DNA of 64,000 nt, taken from contig NC_088643.1 in NCBI RefSeq assembly GCF_964019385.1, positions 7,509,495 through 7,573,494 on the forward strand, in the 5' to 3' direction. The notes beneath the pieces were generated by a model. That model did not search any database, was not told the DNA's origin, and saw only the letters and a program-made list of their open reading frames with translations. The position numbers and the translations under genes are program-made. The stretch comes from Sycon ciliatum (Eukaryota; Porifera; Calcarea; Leucosolenida; Sycettidae). Positions within the stretch are counted from its first letter, which is position 1. Each line of letters starts with the position of its first letter. Shown in pieces: positions 45,372-55,869 of the stretch.

Positions 45372-45736
45372 TATTATCAAACTGCACCGGCTGGAAAGCG
45401 CGGTCCTGCCTGCTCAAAAGTCAAAGGTGATGGAACTGGATCAACCGCCCGTCGTCAAGTGACGACGGGTAGGAACCGATTCGACTTGACGATGGGCAGG
45501 AACGGATTCCAGTTGACTCAAGCCTCTTGTACGGGCAAAAATACAATCTTGATCAATAATAGAAATGAAACTAAAACCCAAAAACAATTTTAAAATGTAA
45601 AGAATTCAAACAAATGAAAAGAACCCAAAGTTAAAGAAAAGAACCCAACCAGCTGCACACGGAGCGCACAAGAGGCAACAGCATAATAAAATTAATAAGT
45701 AAGCTTCCTCAAAAACCTATCCGTGAAACCATTAAT

Positions 45737-46496
45737 TTAGACCGGAACTTGGACCTCCGACACATCTAGTGCAGCAGACGAAGCACCAGCCTCCAGAACT
45801 ACGGGACGTCCGAACAGCTTCCTGCAGCCTCGAAGACACATAATACAAGACCTAAGTAGCGAGAAAGACAACTTACATCGAATATAGGCCACGACGTGAC
45901 AATACTGCTCGGACTTCTTTGCTGCCAGAAGAGCGACCACCCTTGCGTATAATGCCGATGTCGCCTTCCCCATCCCTTCACTTGCCGCCATCGCCACTGG
46001 AACAATGCCTGCTCCACGTTCCTCACCCGTTCCTCAGAATGTCGTATTTTCTCCTCTCTCGTGGCGTTGGTACACAGTGGCACGTGGTGCAGATCGATTT
46101 GAGCGAGCATATGGGTTGAACACCCGAACATCAAGAAGGGTTCGCTCAAATCGACTGCCGCACAAACCACTGGCAGCCACATCCAGTCGTGCATTGTTCT
46201 CCACATTAGCAGTACGATATCTCAACTCAGAACTGCTCACCAGTCGGCGGCTGCTACACAGGTTCAGTGGAGACTTTCGAGCACTCCTGATCCAACAACT
46301 GGGCAGTTGTGTCCCGATTAGCGTTATGTCGTATCGACGGGAAACCTCCACGGGGACATGAAAGCGAGTCCAACACATTGATTTCATGGCCACAGGAGCA
46401 GTGGGATGGAAGCTTTGCAGGTGTTCCCTCATAACGGATTCCGTTCCTGCCCGTCGTCACTTGACGACGGGCAGGAATGGAATCCACTGCGTTCAT
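45737..46496 (-). pseudogene. Nuclease-like repeat ORF, copy 3, frameshifted
   Basis: Same blocks as 28194-28953, no insert. Confidence 0.55.
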
Positions 46497-46784
46497 TGGC
46501 TCACGAACCTACTTGGTGCGTATTCCGTAAATACAGTAGTAGTAGTAGTAGTATTGACATATCCGCGGCAAGCCGCTTATGTACAACGGCATGGGAGAGG
46601 ATAACAAAAAATGAAAATATAATTATTGTTGGGGAAATCCACTCTATTATCGAATATTCAACAATGACGGGTGTGGGGTTATACCAAATTCCCATAATGT
46701 GGAAGTACGTTATTATTGTTGAAAGCACTAGGTGATCTGCACTCTACAATGTGACCTGTGCGATTATATCGTTGAATGATTATT

Positions 46785-46967
46785 ATTATAATAGCAATAA
46801 AAAGAACAAATTCTGCAGTCATCGCCACACTACATTGAAGTCTTGAAAGTTTACCAGAATTAATTTTCTTGTCACATTCATCAGTGGAAAGTCGTGACTG
46901 AAGAGTAACCATGCTGAACAATGATTAAGCGATGACTGCAGAATTTGTTCTTTTTATTGCTATTATA
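46785..46967. repeat. Small foldback, ~41-bp arms
   Basis: TTATAATAGCAATAAAAAG and AACAAATTCTGCAGTCATCG pair with the complement at 46928-46967. The right flank AAAATTGTTGTCTCCACGTCG resembles that of the long foldback at 4437 (AAAATTAGTGTCTCCTCGTCG), suggesting related ends. Confidence 0.75.
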
Positions 46968-47212
46968 AAATTGTTGTCTCCACGTCGATTATTTGATTAT
47001 TATTATTATTATTATTTCACCGTCCAATGGCAGAAGCCAATGCAAAGGAGGGGGCGTTAGCCAGCCATGGCAAGAGAAGAAAAAAAAGAAGAAAGAATGA
47101 AGGAAAGAAGATGATAATCGGAAGAAAATAATGCATCAGCGGGGTGAAATGTATCGCTATGTTGACCATGGTGGAGAGCGGCGAGATAAGCTAGCAAAAG
47201 AGGCGAGCGAGC

Positions 47213-50182
47213 CTACAACGTGGCATGACATTTAACATGGTCTATGAACTGTCTAATATTGGATATTGTCTTCATTTCCATGGGCAGCTTGAGCCAATAC
47301 GAGTATGCAGAGAAGATAGGAGATTTGGTAAACATAGTTGACAAAGCTCTGGGAAGTACTATGCCATTGCGAGTGTCCCGTGCGAAAGTAAACCAATTAT
47401 ACTTGGTGAGATGTTCAGGGACAATGTTCAGTTTAATACGATGGACCAGAACGCATGACTGTCTCTGCGACAGGATAGAGATGGGGCTGGTGGAGGCCAA
47501 ACTATATAGATCAGTAGAGGGGAAAAGAGTGGGTTTACGAAAAATAATTTTCAACACACGTTTATGATGTATTTCTAGTGTCTGTACAGCAGATTTACTA
47601 AGCAGGGAATGCCAAGCAGTGGCGCCGTACAGAAAGATAGGAAGGAGGTAGCATTTATAAAAGAGACGAATACATTCGGGAGACAAGTGGGAGCAGTGAG
47701 ACATCAGGCAACCTACAGATTTGCTAACTTTGTTGCATACAAAATCTACGTGAGAATTCCAGGACAATTGCGAGTCAAATACAACACCCAAATGCCTGTG
47801 CGTATCTACAATAGTAATATTAATAGCCGAATCAAGTCCGGGAAGGGTAAATGTAGGAGGGTGGTCTATTTGAGGGAGAAAGACTATTTCTGTTTTCAAG
47901 ATATTGGGTTTCAGACGCCATGACAACATCCATTCATGAACAACATTGATTCCAGTCTGAAGCTTCGTACACAGGTTTGCAATGTCAGCGTCAAACTGAA
48001 TGAGGGCTGTGTCATCAGCAAATAGTGACAAACCATCTATACAGTCAGGTAGATCGTTTATATACAACAAGAATAGTAGAGGCCCCAGTATAGATCCCTG
48101 GGGGACTCCCGACTTCACAGGCAGTGGGTCTGAGAGTACCCCTTCGACTGACACTGATTGCGTTCTATCTGTTAGGTAGTCCGTAATCCACGCCAGAGAC
48201 GCTCCGGAAACATTGTACATCGCAGATAATTTAGCTAGGAGTCCACGGAACCATACCGTGTCAAACGCCTTGGCTAGGTCGAAAAAACACATGCCAACAT
48301 GTTGGTGGTCATGACGAAGGGCCACAATGTCCTGCACAAGGCGTGTCAGCTGCATGGTGGTTGAGTCTCCTCGTTGAAAACCAGATTGGACTGGGGCAAG
48401 GGCCGGCGACACATGAGCATAAAGCTTATCAAAGAATAATCGCTCACATAGTTTCGATACACAGGACAACAAGGAGATAGGACGGTAATTGCTGGCTTGT
48501 GACTTGGAGCCTTTGCTCTTGTAAACCGGAACAACCTTCGCGAGTTTCCATGCTGCTGGAAATTTACCCGTCGAAAAGGACACATTAAAAATGCGGCAGA
48601 GGGGGTACGAAATCGACGGGGCAAGTTTCTTCAGGACATCATTCGTAATGGTGTCCAAGCCAGGACTGCGGCGAGACTTTAGTCGGGCGATAGCCTTTCT
48701 AACATCCGCAGTTGTGGTGATGACCTGAACAAATGTTTCATGAAGTTGGCTGTGGGCACGAAGAGCTGGAAGTGATAACGACGGATCATCCGGCACAGCA
48801 ACGGAGGCGAACTGCTGGTTGAGGACTGTAGCCTTGTCGAAACTGCCAGAAACTGGATGACCGCCGTCATCAATGAGGTGAGGAAGGCCACGATCCTGCT
48901 GACGATTCCGCTGAGAACGAACAAACTGGTACATGTTAAGGTTACCTGACGCCATGCTGGCCTGTATAGATGCCAAATAGTCACGGTGAAGAGATCGAGA
49001 TAAGTTTCGTACTCTGTTACGCTGAACTTTGAAGGCAGACTGGTTAGCTGGGGTTGGGAACTTCCTATATCGGCTGTAGAGTTCGTACTTCAACTTGATG
49101 GCAAGTACTAAATCTCGATTAACCCACGGAGGATATTTCCTAGATACAGCTCGCTGGGTGGAGGAAGAGATTTTCCGATAAGGCGACAGGTAGTGGGAAA
49201 ATGCATCATTCAAGGAAGAGGAGAATCTGGCTAATGCGTCGTCGACATCTGGTGTGTCCATGAGATCATACCAGTTGAGCGAGGAAAGGTACATATTTAC
49301 TGCTACCCAGACAGAAGGTGGCACTTGCGCAAAATTGTATGGAGTGGCTGGGGAACTACGGGCAGGATAGCATGGTACTTCCTTTGTAGGCATTCGGGTT
49401 ACAGTTCTGTAGAAAAGGGTGGTAACTACCTGTGAATGGTCGGACGCACCAAGCGGGGCAGCATCGTCGACAGAGAATACTGATTGAGGACGATTGGTAG
49501 CGAGCAAGTCTAGGCACGACAATGTTCCGTTAGGAGAGGTGTGAGTGGGAAAATCTACCAGCTGGGAGAGACCGAAGCTGGAGAATATATGCGAAAATTC
49601 CTTTCCAGCGCGTGATGTAGCGTCACCGCTCCACCAGTCAGAGTTGTGAGCATTGTAGTCACCAGTGAGGAATATATCAACGGATGAGAGGTCTACAGCC
49701 CGTATGGTATCCGTCATCATGTCACAAAATGAGGTAAGTTCAGGTAGGGATTGCAAAGGAGGGCGATACTGACAGCCCATGAGTATAGGATTAGCACCCA
49801 GGTCTGCAGGAAGTCCAAGCTCAACCCATATGTTTTCGCATTGGGGAGAGTCAAGGTCTGAGCGCTGGGCTGCATGCAAAAATGTCCCATCTCGTACAAG
49901 GATGGCAACACCACCATAACCTCGGAACTGGGCCCTTTGGTTCGCTGGTATTGGCCTATCTCGACGGAAGCACGTATAACCGGGTACACTGAGCATATGT
50001 ATCGGGCAGAGCCAGGTTTCTGTCAGACATAGGATAGTCGGTGTGTTGGATCGACACAATGCATGGAGTTCAGGGATTTTGTTCGACACGGAGCGACAAT
50101 TAATCGTAACAATAGTGATGTTATGTTGAGTCTTAGGAAAATATGGGAAGGCCTGGGCGCTCAGCGGTGCGGAAGCCATCAT
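47213..50182 (-). CDS. LINE ORF2: endonuclease-reverse transcriptase, 989 aa
   Basis: APE endonuclease in residues 20-260: N28 (TINCRS), E55 (TETW), QYRPP at 138-142, D175/N177 (TGDYNAHN), D248/H249 (GASDHS). RT follows: SPGLDTITNDVLKKLAP near 506, NYRPISLL, motif A FFDLAKAFDTV at 633-643 with D635, motif B SGVPQGSILGPLLF at 691-704, motif C FADD at 721-724, then a C-terminal region ending VKCHATL. No stop or frameshift, every catalytic residue present, and a normal length for ORF2 of this group. It nicks target DNA and copies the LINE RNA. The start ATG overlaps the ORF1 stop (ATGA). Confidence 0.94.
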   Translation of the reverse strand: MMASAPLSAQAFPYFPKTQHNITIVTINCRSVSNKIPELHALCRSNTPTILCLTETWLCPIHMLSVPGYTCFRRDRPIPANQRAQFRGYGGVAILVRDGTFLHAAQRSDLDSPQCENIWVELGLPADLGANPILMGCQYRPPLQSLPELTSFCDMMTDTIRAVDLSSVDIFLTGDYNAHNSDWWSGDATSRAGKEFSHIFSSFGLSQLVDFPTHTSPNGTLSCLDLLATNRPQSVFSVDDAAPLGASDHSQVVTTLFYRTVTRMPTKEVPCYPARSSPATPYNFAQVPPSVWVAVNMYLSSLNWYDLMDTPDVDDALARFSSSLNDAFSHYLSPYRKISSSTQRAVSRKYPPWVNRDLVLAIKLKYELYSRYRKFPTPANQSAFKVQRNRVRNLSRSLHRDYLASIQASMASGNLNMYQFVRSQRNRQQDRGLPHLIDDGGHPVSGSFDKATVLNQQFASVAVPDDPSLSLPALRAHSQLHETFVQVITTTADVRKAIARLKSRRSPGLDTITNDVLKKLAPSISYPLCRIFNVSFSTGKFPAAWKLAKVVPVYKSKGSKSQASNYRPISLLSCVSKLCERLFFDKLYAHVSPALAPVQSGFQRGDSTTMQLTRLVQDIVALRHDHQHVGMCFFDLAKAFDTVWFRGLLAKLSAMYNVSGASLAWITDYLTDRTQSVSVEGVLSDPLPVKSGVPQGSILGPLLFLLYINDLPDCIDGLSLFADDTALIQFDADIANLCTKLQTGINVVHEWMLSWRLKPNILKTEIVFLPQIDHPPTFTLPGLDSAINITIVDTHRHLGVVFDSQLSWNSHVDFVCNKVSKSVGCLMSHCSHLSPECIRLFYKCYLLPIFLYGATAWHSLLSKSAVQTLEIHHKRVLKIIFRKPTLFPSTDLYSLASTSPISILSQRQSCVLVHRIKLNIVPEHLTKYNWFTFARDTRNGIVLPRALSTMFTKSPIFSAYSYWLKLPMEMKTISNIRQFIDHVKCHATL

Positions 50183-50430
50183 TCTGACGACGGGGAGGTT
50201 TTACCTGGTTTGTTCGTATTTGAATCTGCAAACCGCCACTTTCTTACGGTGTGCTGGATAGTTGCAGGCCAGAATCCGTCACCCAGTACCTTTTCCGTAG
50301 CTGAGGCTGGGAATGTCACTCTGGCGTAAGCTGTTCCGAAGGTGCGGGATTCCAAGATGGTGCAGTTGAGCACATCCACTGCACGCTCTTGACACCAATC
50401 CTTGATGGAGTCGGCACTGCAGCCCATGTG
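50179..50430 (-). CDS. LINE ORF1 C-terminal remnant
   Basis: Minus frame with GCSADSIKDWCQERAVDVL, then TAYARVTFPA and DGFWPATIQHTVRKWRF, ending SPSSE and a TGA that overlaps the ORF2 start. The pattern (WC..R.V, then F.V..., then fWP..i.vR.W) fits the RNA-binding ORF1 protein of CR1/Jockey-group LINEs. The N-terminal part is lost by 5' truncation. Confidence 0.65.
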   Translation of the reverse strand, partial: HMGCSADSIKDWCQERAVDVLNCTILESRTFGTAYARVTFPASATEKVLGDGFWPATIQHTVRKWRFADSNTNKPGKTSPSSE

Positions 50431-50444
50431 GACGTTTGCCTGTT

Positions 50445-51335
50445 CCGAGCCACCAAACGCAGTGTCTCCAGGTCCTTCAGACTCCGGAGACGCATGGACG
50501 TTGCCTTAGCTAATTCGTTGTCTATCACCACTGGTAGGGTGATGCGCGGGCGTCCGAGCCAGCCCCGATTCTGTCGCTGGAAATACGCTGTCATGCTCAC
50601 CTGCGCTGGAGTTGCTTCAGGGAGGCGTAGAATATGACCAAACAGTTTCCACCGTGCTCTTCTGCTTAGTACGGATATTGGCTCGGCATTGCAGCGGGCA
50701 TATAGGTCTGTGTTGGAGATAATTTCCGGGTAAGATATCCCTAATAGACGGCGGAGCTGCTTTCTGTGGAACGCATCCATTGCTGTAGCATCCCGGGATG
50801 AAAGCACCCACACGCCGCAGTTGTAGGTCAAAATAGATAGCACAAATGCATCAAACAACCTCAGGCGGGTTGCTTCAGAGATAACTTGTCTCCGCATCCA
50901 CAGGTTGACAAGTGTGTTGAAGGCAGCTGCGGCTTGCTGGCGCCGGCGCTTGAGGTCTTCTGTGACTCCGTACAGTGAACCAAGCAACCGGGTGGACCTC
51001 CATCGTTCCTCACCTCTTCTTGCAACATCCTCTTCTTGGTATAGATGGGTCCACTCGGTCTTGGTAGGGTTGATGTTGAGGTTCCACTCTTTGAACACTA
51101 CCTCTGCCTCTGTTAGTGCGCACGCTAGATGTTGACGGTCCGTGGAGTACAGGTTAACGTCGTCCATGTATGCTGTTTCGCAAGGTATGGACATATCGAC
51201 AGTCGTGTAGGCTGTCCCTCCAATATTCAGTATGGCAGGTCTTGGCGATATCCTGGGACGCAGGCAACGCATTGTCGCTTCGAGATAACAGGTGAATAGC
51301 ACCGGCGACAAACTATCTCCTTGTGGGATGCAAAT
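50445..51335 (-). pseudogene. Host LINE RT, 3' half (motif B to C-terminus)
   Basis: Starts CIPQGDSLSPVLFTCYLEA, continues AYMDDVNLYS (motif C, YMDD-type), NINPTKTEW, then FDAFVLSILTYNCGVWVL, AFHRKQLRRLLGISYP and WKLFGHILRLPEATPAQVSM, ending near LKDLETLRLVARNRQ, where the intact LINE interrupts it. An RTE-like LINE, from the LFGHILR...PA..AM C-terminal pattern. It begins exactly where the plus-strand half at 54824 stops. Confidence 0.88.
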
Positions 51336-51345
51336 TGTACCGTGT

Positions 51346-51498
51346 TACCGCTGGGGTACCGGCTCATAACGTTCGCTCAGGACCATGGATATCAGCGAGG
51401 AGTAGGCATTGTCGTCGCTCCTCGTCTGGACCCGTTCCTGTCAAGATACTGGAGCGTTGGTGAGAGAATTGGTGTTGCGGAATTTGTTTTCCCTTGCA
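51346..51498 (+). pseudogene. Host LINE endonuclease, N-terminal piece (inverted)
   Basis: Plus frame YRLITFAQDHGYQRGVGI and then LSRYWSVGERIGVAEFVF, the first half of an APE endonuclease without its N-terminal Asn/Glu part. This is the 5'-truncated end of the inverted segment, abutting the minus-strand 3' half. It is broken after FVFPC by the insert 51499-53062. Confidence 0.8.
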
Positions 51499-51567
51499 AC
51501 AAAAACGAGAGAGCTTGGAAGCTCAGGGCCCTACGCTATGCTTTTTTGCCTTGATGACCTAGACAAA

Positions 51568-52054
51568 AAAAAAGCATAGGGATGTTATAAATTCTTTAAA
51601 AAATTCCTTTTTTTTAAGACACAACCTGGGATTCGAACCCGCACTATCGCGCGTCCTGCATGCATCCCCCGATACACTTCGCATACATACTAATTCTTCC
51701 AAGTTGTTTCACATTGTGATCTTGCATTTGAAAGCCCTATTTGAATATGCATTGTGGCCAGCCGTCTTTGATGGCACGGTACGGTATGGGATAGGTACGG
51801 GACAGGTACGATCGAGGGTAATACGACACCGTCTCCCGTACCGTACCATCAAACACAGCTGGCCACATACAGCTGCCCGCAATATTCAAATAGGGCTTTC
51901 AAACGCAAGATAATAACGTAAAGCAACTTGGAAGAATGGGTATGAATGCGAAGTGTATGGGGGAATGCATGTAGGGCGATAGTGCGGGTTCGAATCCCAG
52001 GATATGCCTGAAAAAAAGGAGAATTGAAAAATTTATAACATCCTATGCTTTTTT
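51568..52054. repeat. Foldback with a Pol III B box in both arms
   Basis: AAAGCATAGGGATGTTATAA on the left pairs with TTATAACATCCTATGCTTT on the right. Each arm has GGGTTCGAATCCCA, a perfect B box, reading outward on opposite strands. The centre contains TGATGGCACGGTACGG and complement. The B box suggests tRNA ancestry, but no complete tRNA fold is present. Confidence 0.75.
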
Positions 52055-52850
52055 GCCGTCAGATATGGATAGCGCCAGGCGTGACACAAACAAACACACA
52101 AACAAACACCAAACGAGAGAGCTTGGAAGCTCAGGGCCCTGCGCTATGCTTTGTTGCCTAGCTTATCGTGCATGTTGTTAGAACTGATGGAAATGCTTTT
52201 TCCTTTGATTAGCTACATCATTGTATTGCAAAAACGTTACAATGAGATACTGAAGTAACGTCTTCTGCATAGTTACGGGACCGGCGCTGACTCTGCCGAT
52301 CACGGGCGTTCTAGAGTCGACGGGATGTCTGTCCTGACGTTTCCTGGGACTGGCGCTGACTCTGCCGATCACGGACGTTCTTCTTCTTATTATTATTATA
52401 CTGACGGCAACTAACATCCATTCTGATTGCATTTACTCGTCTCCCTACTTCGTATTTCTTTCCAGAAAATCTCCCCATACAGCAGGGAGTCGTTTACATA
52501 ATATGACTCCCTGCTATACATCTACATGACTGTATATACGTTATAATAATTATGCTATCGGCCTACATGCGATTCCCGGGCTGGTCGACAGGCGGCCCAG
52601 CCAGCCTGCTAGTGGGATCTCGGCCTCGCACACATATCCACACAAAATGTTACTGCACTGAATGCATTCCCCCGATACACTTCGCATATATACTCATTCT
52701 CTTGTTGGTACCGTACCCTTGATGGTACGGGACAGGTACGGGATAGCGCCAGGCATTTCGATGGCACACACAAACAAAAATATTGGGGCCAGCTGTCTTT
52801 GCTAGCACGGTACAGTACGGGACAGATACGGGATAGCGCCAGGCGTGACA

Positions 52851-52912
52851 CAAACAAACAAACAAACAAACAAACAAACAAACAAACAAATAAACAAACA
52901 AACAAACAAACA
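52851..52912. repeat. (AAAC)n microsatellite
   Basis: About 15 AAAC units with one TAAAC change, after GCGTGACAC. A shorter run follows the same word at about 52080. Confidence 0.95.
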
Positions 52913-52916
52913 CCAA

Positions 52917-53054
52917 ATTAAAGCTGTGTGGACCCTGGCTAGCGCCAGACGTTACTGAAGTAACGTCTTCTGCATAGCTACGGGAATTAAAGCTGTGTGG
53001 ACCCTGGCTAGCGCCAGACGTTACTGAAGTAACGTCTTCTGCATAGCTACGGGA
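52917..53054. repeat. 69-bp exact tandem pair
   Basis: Two units of 69 bases starting ATTAAAGCTGTGTGGACCC, each with the self-complementary ACGTTACTGAAGTAACGT. Confidence 0.95.
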
Positions 53055-53062
53055 ATAATAGT

Positions 53063-54824
53063 AATTGTAAACCAACTCACAACACGGTACGTGTCATAAG
53101 TGCATATGGCCCTACCGCTGTTTCCTGTGAAGAGAACCCATCGCTGAGAGAGGAGTTCTACAGCGCCTTGTCGACTGTATGGAAAGATACAACGAGAAGC
53201 GGAGTTCTATGCTTCATCGCTGGAGACTTCAACAGCAAAGTTGGAATTCGTAAGAGAGCTGATGAAAGTAAATGGCTAGGCTCCTTCAGCAGAGGCGCCA
53301 GAAATGATAACGGACAACACATGTTGGAATGGTCAATTGAAAATGATGCCTTCTTGGCCAATACAGCTTTTCAACACCGCCAGAGCCACCGCACTACATG
53401 GACGGGTTGGCGGCGACCTGGGAGTGGAGAAGTTGGCCCACAACCTGTCTACAACCAGATCGATTTTGTTCTTTGCCGTACGCAACACAAGCCACTGCTG
53501 TGTAATGCACGTAGCTATGCAGGCTGCGAGACACCAACGGACCACAGAATAGTCATTGCCACACTGCAGCTTCGTGCGTTATTTCCAATCTGGCGGAAGG
53601 GAAACCAGACAACTAAGCGTAGCTTCAACACCTCGATGTTTACTCAGAACCCCCAGGTCTGTAGTCAATTCCAGGAGGAGGTAAACAAAGCACTGGCAAC
53701 GCAACAAACGCAGCAGGGAACTGTTTCAGCTGAGGCACGTTTCGGAGGTGTGAGGGATGCACTGGAGTCGGCTGCAACAAAAACAGTTGGATATAAAAAG
53801 AGAGCCGAATGTAGCCGAAAAGCCCATGATCCTGGCATAGCCCTTCTATCAGCCCAACAAAAAGAACTGCGGGTAAAAATCGACTCGACAAAATGCCCAG
53901 ACGGGAGGAAATCACTGAAACGCGATCGGAATCAGATATTACACCAGATACGAGATATCGCCCGGAACAACTCTGAAGCCCGCCTGGACTCCTTCGCTCA
54001 AGAAGTAGAGAAGCTGAAAAACAATGCAAGGGTCTTCCAAGCAGCCTCTTTGCTGCGGCGGCAGTCTCCCGCGCCATTGGTTGTTCATGACGCTCTTGGA
54101 CGGATAATCGCCAACGATAAAGAAGCGGCAGAGAAGGTAGCTGACCACTTCAGGCAGCAGTTTCGGGATCCATCCGCAGTAAATGATATTCTGAGACCGC
54201 TGGGCTCGAAGTATCTTGAAGAAAGGATCAGCGCTGCGGAGGTTGCCCTGGCAATTAGATTACTGAAATCGCAGAGGGCAGCTGGGCCGGATGGCATCCC
54301 CGGGGACCTGATCAAGCATGCTGGTGAGAGGGTCGCACATGAGATCGCTGCCATTCTAAACCAATGTTTTGCGGATGGCAGTGGAATGGATCTTGGATGT
54401 GGAACACTAATCCCGCTCCCGAAACCAGGGAAACCCAGAGGGCCGCTAACCAGTATCAGGCCAATAATACTCTTGAACTCTATACGCAAATGCCTGTCAA
54501 CAATCACACTTCGCAGGATTATGCCAAAGATTGACTCCTACCTATCTCCAACCCAGAGCGCTTCCCGTCCGGGTCGGAAAACCGCGGATATTGTCTGGTG
54601 TGGCCGGTGGCTGGCAGCCAAGGCTGAACGTTTCAAGTGGCAATGTACGGTCCTCGGAATGGATATGAGCAAGGCGTTCGACACAGTGCAGCGGGGAAGA
54701 TTGGTGGAGGTAATGAAACAAATAGTTAACACAGATGAGGTACGAATGGTGGAGATGTTGTTGCACAACACAAGGCTAAGAGTGAAGATAAAGAATGCGC
54801 TCTCGGCAGAATTTCCAACATCTT
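53063..54824 (+). pseudogene. Host LINE: endonuclease end and RT 5' half (inverted)
   Basis: Plus frame resumes VRVISAYGPTAVS, then FIAGDFNSKVGIR (GDFN block), YNQIDFVLCR and TDHRIVIATL (the S/TDH block), completing the endonuclease. RT then shows RAAGPDGIPGDLIKHAGE, TSIRPIILLNSIRKCLS and motif A GMDMSKAFDTVQRGRLVE. It stops after AEFPTS at the target duplication, just before motif B, which lies on the other strand at 51335. Long and open (over 560 codons), so the insertion is fairly young. Confidence 0.9.
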
Positions 54825-55803
54825 CGTAAATACAAGGACAACGGAAAGCGCGTGCATGCATGCTCATTAACTTTCCCAAAGACTTGAAAGAGACTTTGGC
54901 TTGGGAAGTTGGGTGCACACGTTCCAGTCACTCAAACTCGACCAGTTTTGGAAGAAGGATCTACCGCTGTTCATCCAGCCCTGCCGCTATCACCGCGCGC
55001 GCTGGATTCCGCGGTACTGCCCTCGTACTCGTGCAGGAACCTGCACTTCCAGTCACTCATATTCGACTGCTGTTCATCCAGCCGGCCCTTGCCGGTATCA
55101 CGGCGCGGGCTGGATTCCGCGGTATGTACTGCCCTCGTACTGGTGCAGGAACCTGTACCAGTGTACTGCAGCGTACACTCATCATGCATGGTCATACAAC
55201 ATGATTGTTTTATTTTTTATTATTTATTTTTTTTGCCATGACACAGACAGGACTAGGGCCAGGTTGGTATATCCTAGACTAGTATTAGCCAGGTACTACT
55301 ACTACAGTACTAGTACTCGGTATGGTCGTATTCTGGTCATTCAGGTATGGTCGGCATGATATTATTATACAAGTAGGAAAGGGTGGAGTGAGAATGTGCC
55401 CTGGCTACTTGTGCACATCTGCGCATGCTGCAAGCATCAGTTCCATCTAACACCAGTAACCATTGAGAACGGCGTTGCTGATCTGGCCTGTGTTGGCGTT
55501 AGTTGCGGCGCTGCGGTGCTTCTTTGGTGCCCGTCTTTTTTTCTTTTTCTTTCTTTTCCCATCTTCATTCCCGTTCACTGCCTGGTGACAGTGGTGTGTT
55601 GGCGAAACCTCGGGACTGGGTAGATCGGCCCAATTCGTCCACTGAGGCTCCTCTTTCATCCAAGACGGCAACCAGTCGGCACTAAGAGATTCTTCCTGTT
55701 CCAGTGTTTTTCTTTCTTCCCTGCTTGTATCACTGTATGCTGGATTGCTACTCGGCGCAGTTGCTTGGCCATTGTCCTTTGATAACTGCAGCTGCTTGGT
55801 TTC
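54825..55803. repeat. Large palindrome, left arm, inner part
   Basis: Resumes the unit at CGTAAATACAAGGACAACGG and runs to the hairpin centre. Contains the ~125-bp tandem repeats and the basic-tract ORF. Reverse complement of 55804-56786. Confidence 0.95.
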
Positions 55804-55869
55804 TAAAGCCAAGCAGCTGCAGTTGCAGTTATCAAAGGACAATGGCCAAGCAACTGCGCCGAGTAGCAA
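55447..55869 (-). CDS. Unrecognised ORF with basic tract, copy 3
   Basis: Same C-terminal part as 10042-10461 (SADWLPSWMKEEPQW, KRKKKKKRR, LNGYWC). Here the N-terminus passes through the complete hairpin. Confidence 0.4.
   Translation of the reverse strand: MLLGAVAWPLSFDNCNCSCLALETKQLQLSKDNGQATAPSSNPAYSDTSREERKTLEQEESLSADWLPSWMKEEPQWTNWADLPSPEVSPTHHCHQAVNGNEDGKRKKKKKRRAPKKHRSAATNANTGQISNAVLNGYWC

Larger units (their letters stand above)
44907..46534. repeat. Large palindrome, left arm, outer part
   Basis: Reverse complement of 56786-58408. Copy 3 private features, such as GCATAATAAAATTAATAAG at about 45681, are shared by the right arm and not by copies 1 and 2, so the right arm was copied from this DNA. 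It includes the 395-bp MITE, the nuclease-like pseudogene and the 50-bp palindrome. It ends in the target duplication of the LINE insertion. Confidence 0.92.
46995..50435 (-). mobile_element. CR1/Jockey-group LINE with intact ORF2
   Basis: The 3' tail is (AAT)n at the left edge, preceded in element sense by TTGCCATGGCTGGCTAACGC, similar to the LINE at 38961. It holds the end of ORF1 and a complete ORF2. The 5' border is within ORF1, around 50435, where it meets the host LINE's C-terminal coding sequence. The target duplication was not resolved. Confidence 0.85.
51499..53062. repeat. Compound repeat inserted in the host LINE endonuclease
   Basis: Begins near CGAGAGAGCTTGGAAGCTC, a word repeated at 52114. 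It holds a ~487-bp foldback (51568-52054), two ~60-bp direct repeats at 52275-52380 with GGCGCTGACTCTGCCGATCA, GTACGGGAYAGGTACGG arrays at 51780-51845 and 52700-52840, an (AAAC)n tract and a 69-bp tandem pair. No protein. Superfamily unknown; target duplication not found. Confidence 0.7.
46535..54824 (-). mobile_element. 8.29 kb compound insertion: 5'-inverted LINE with nested elements
   Basis: Flanked by a 9-bp duplication CGTAAATAC (46526-46534, 54825-54833); copy 2 shows the single site at about 28983. The left edge is (AGT)n, the minus-strand (ACT)n tail of a LINE whose 3' UTR lies at 46553-46780. Reading inward come the 3' half of its RT on the minus strand (50445-51335), then the 5' half on the plus strand (51346-54824). 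The halves meet in RT order at motif B, so the element is 5'-inverted. Later guests are 46785-46967, 46995-50435 and 51499-53062. Confidence 0.88.

Noticed and set aside
52609-52905. Frame with repeated CLFV residues
   Set aside because: It is the translation of the (AAAC)n microsatellite on the minus strand.
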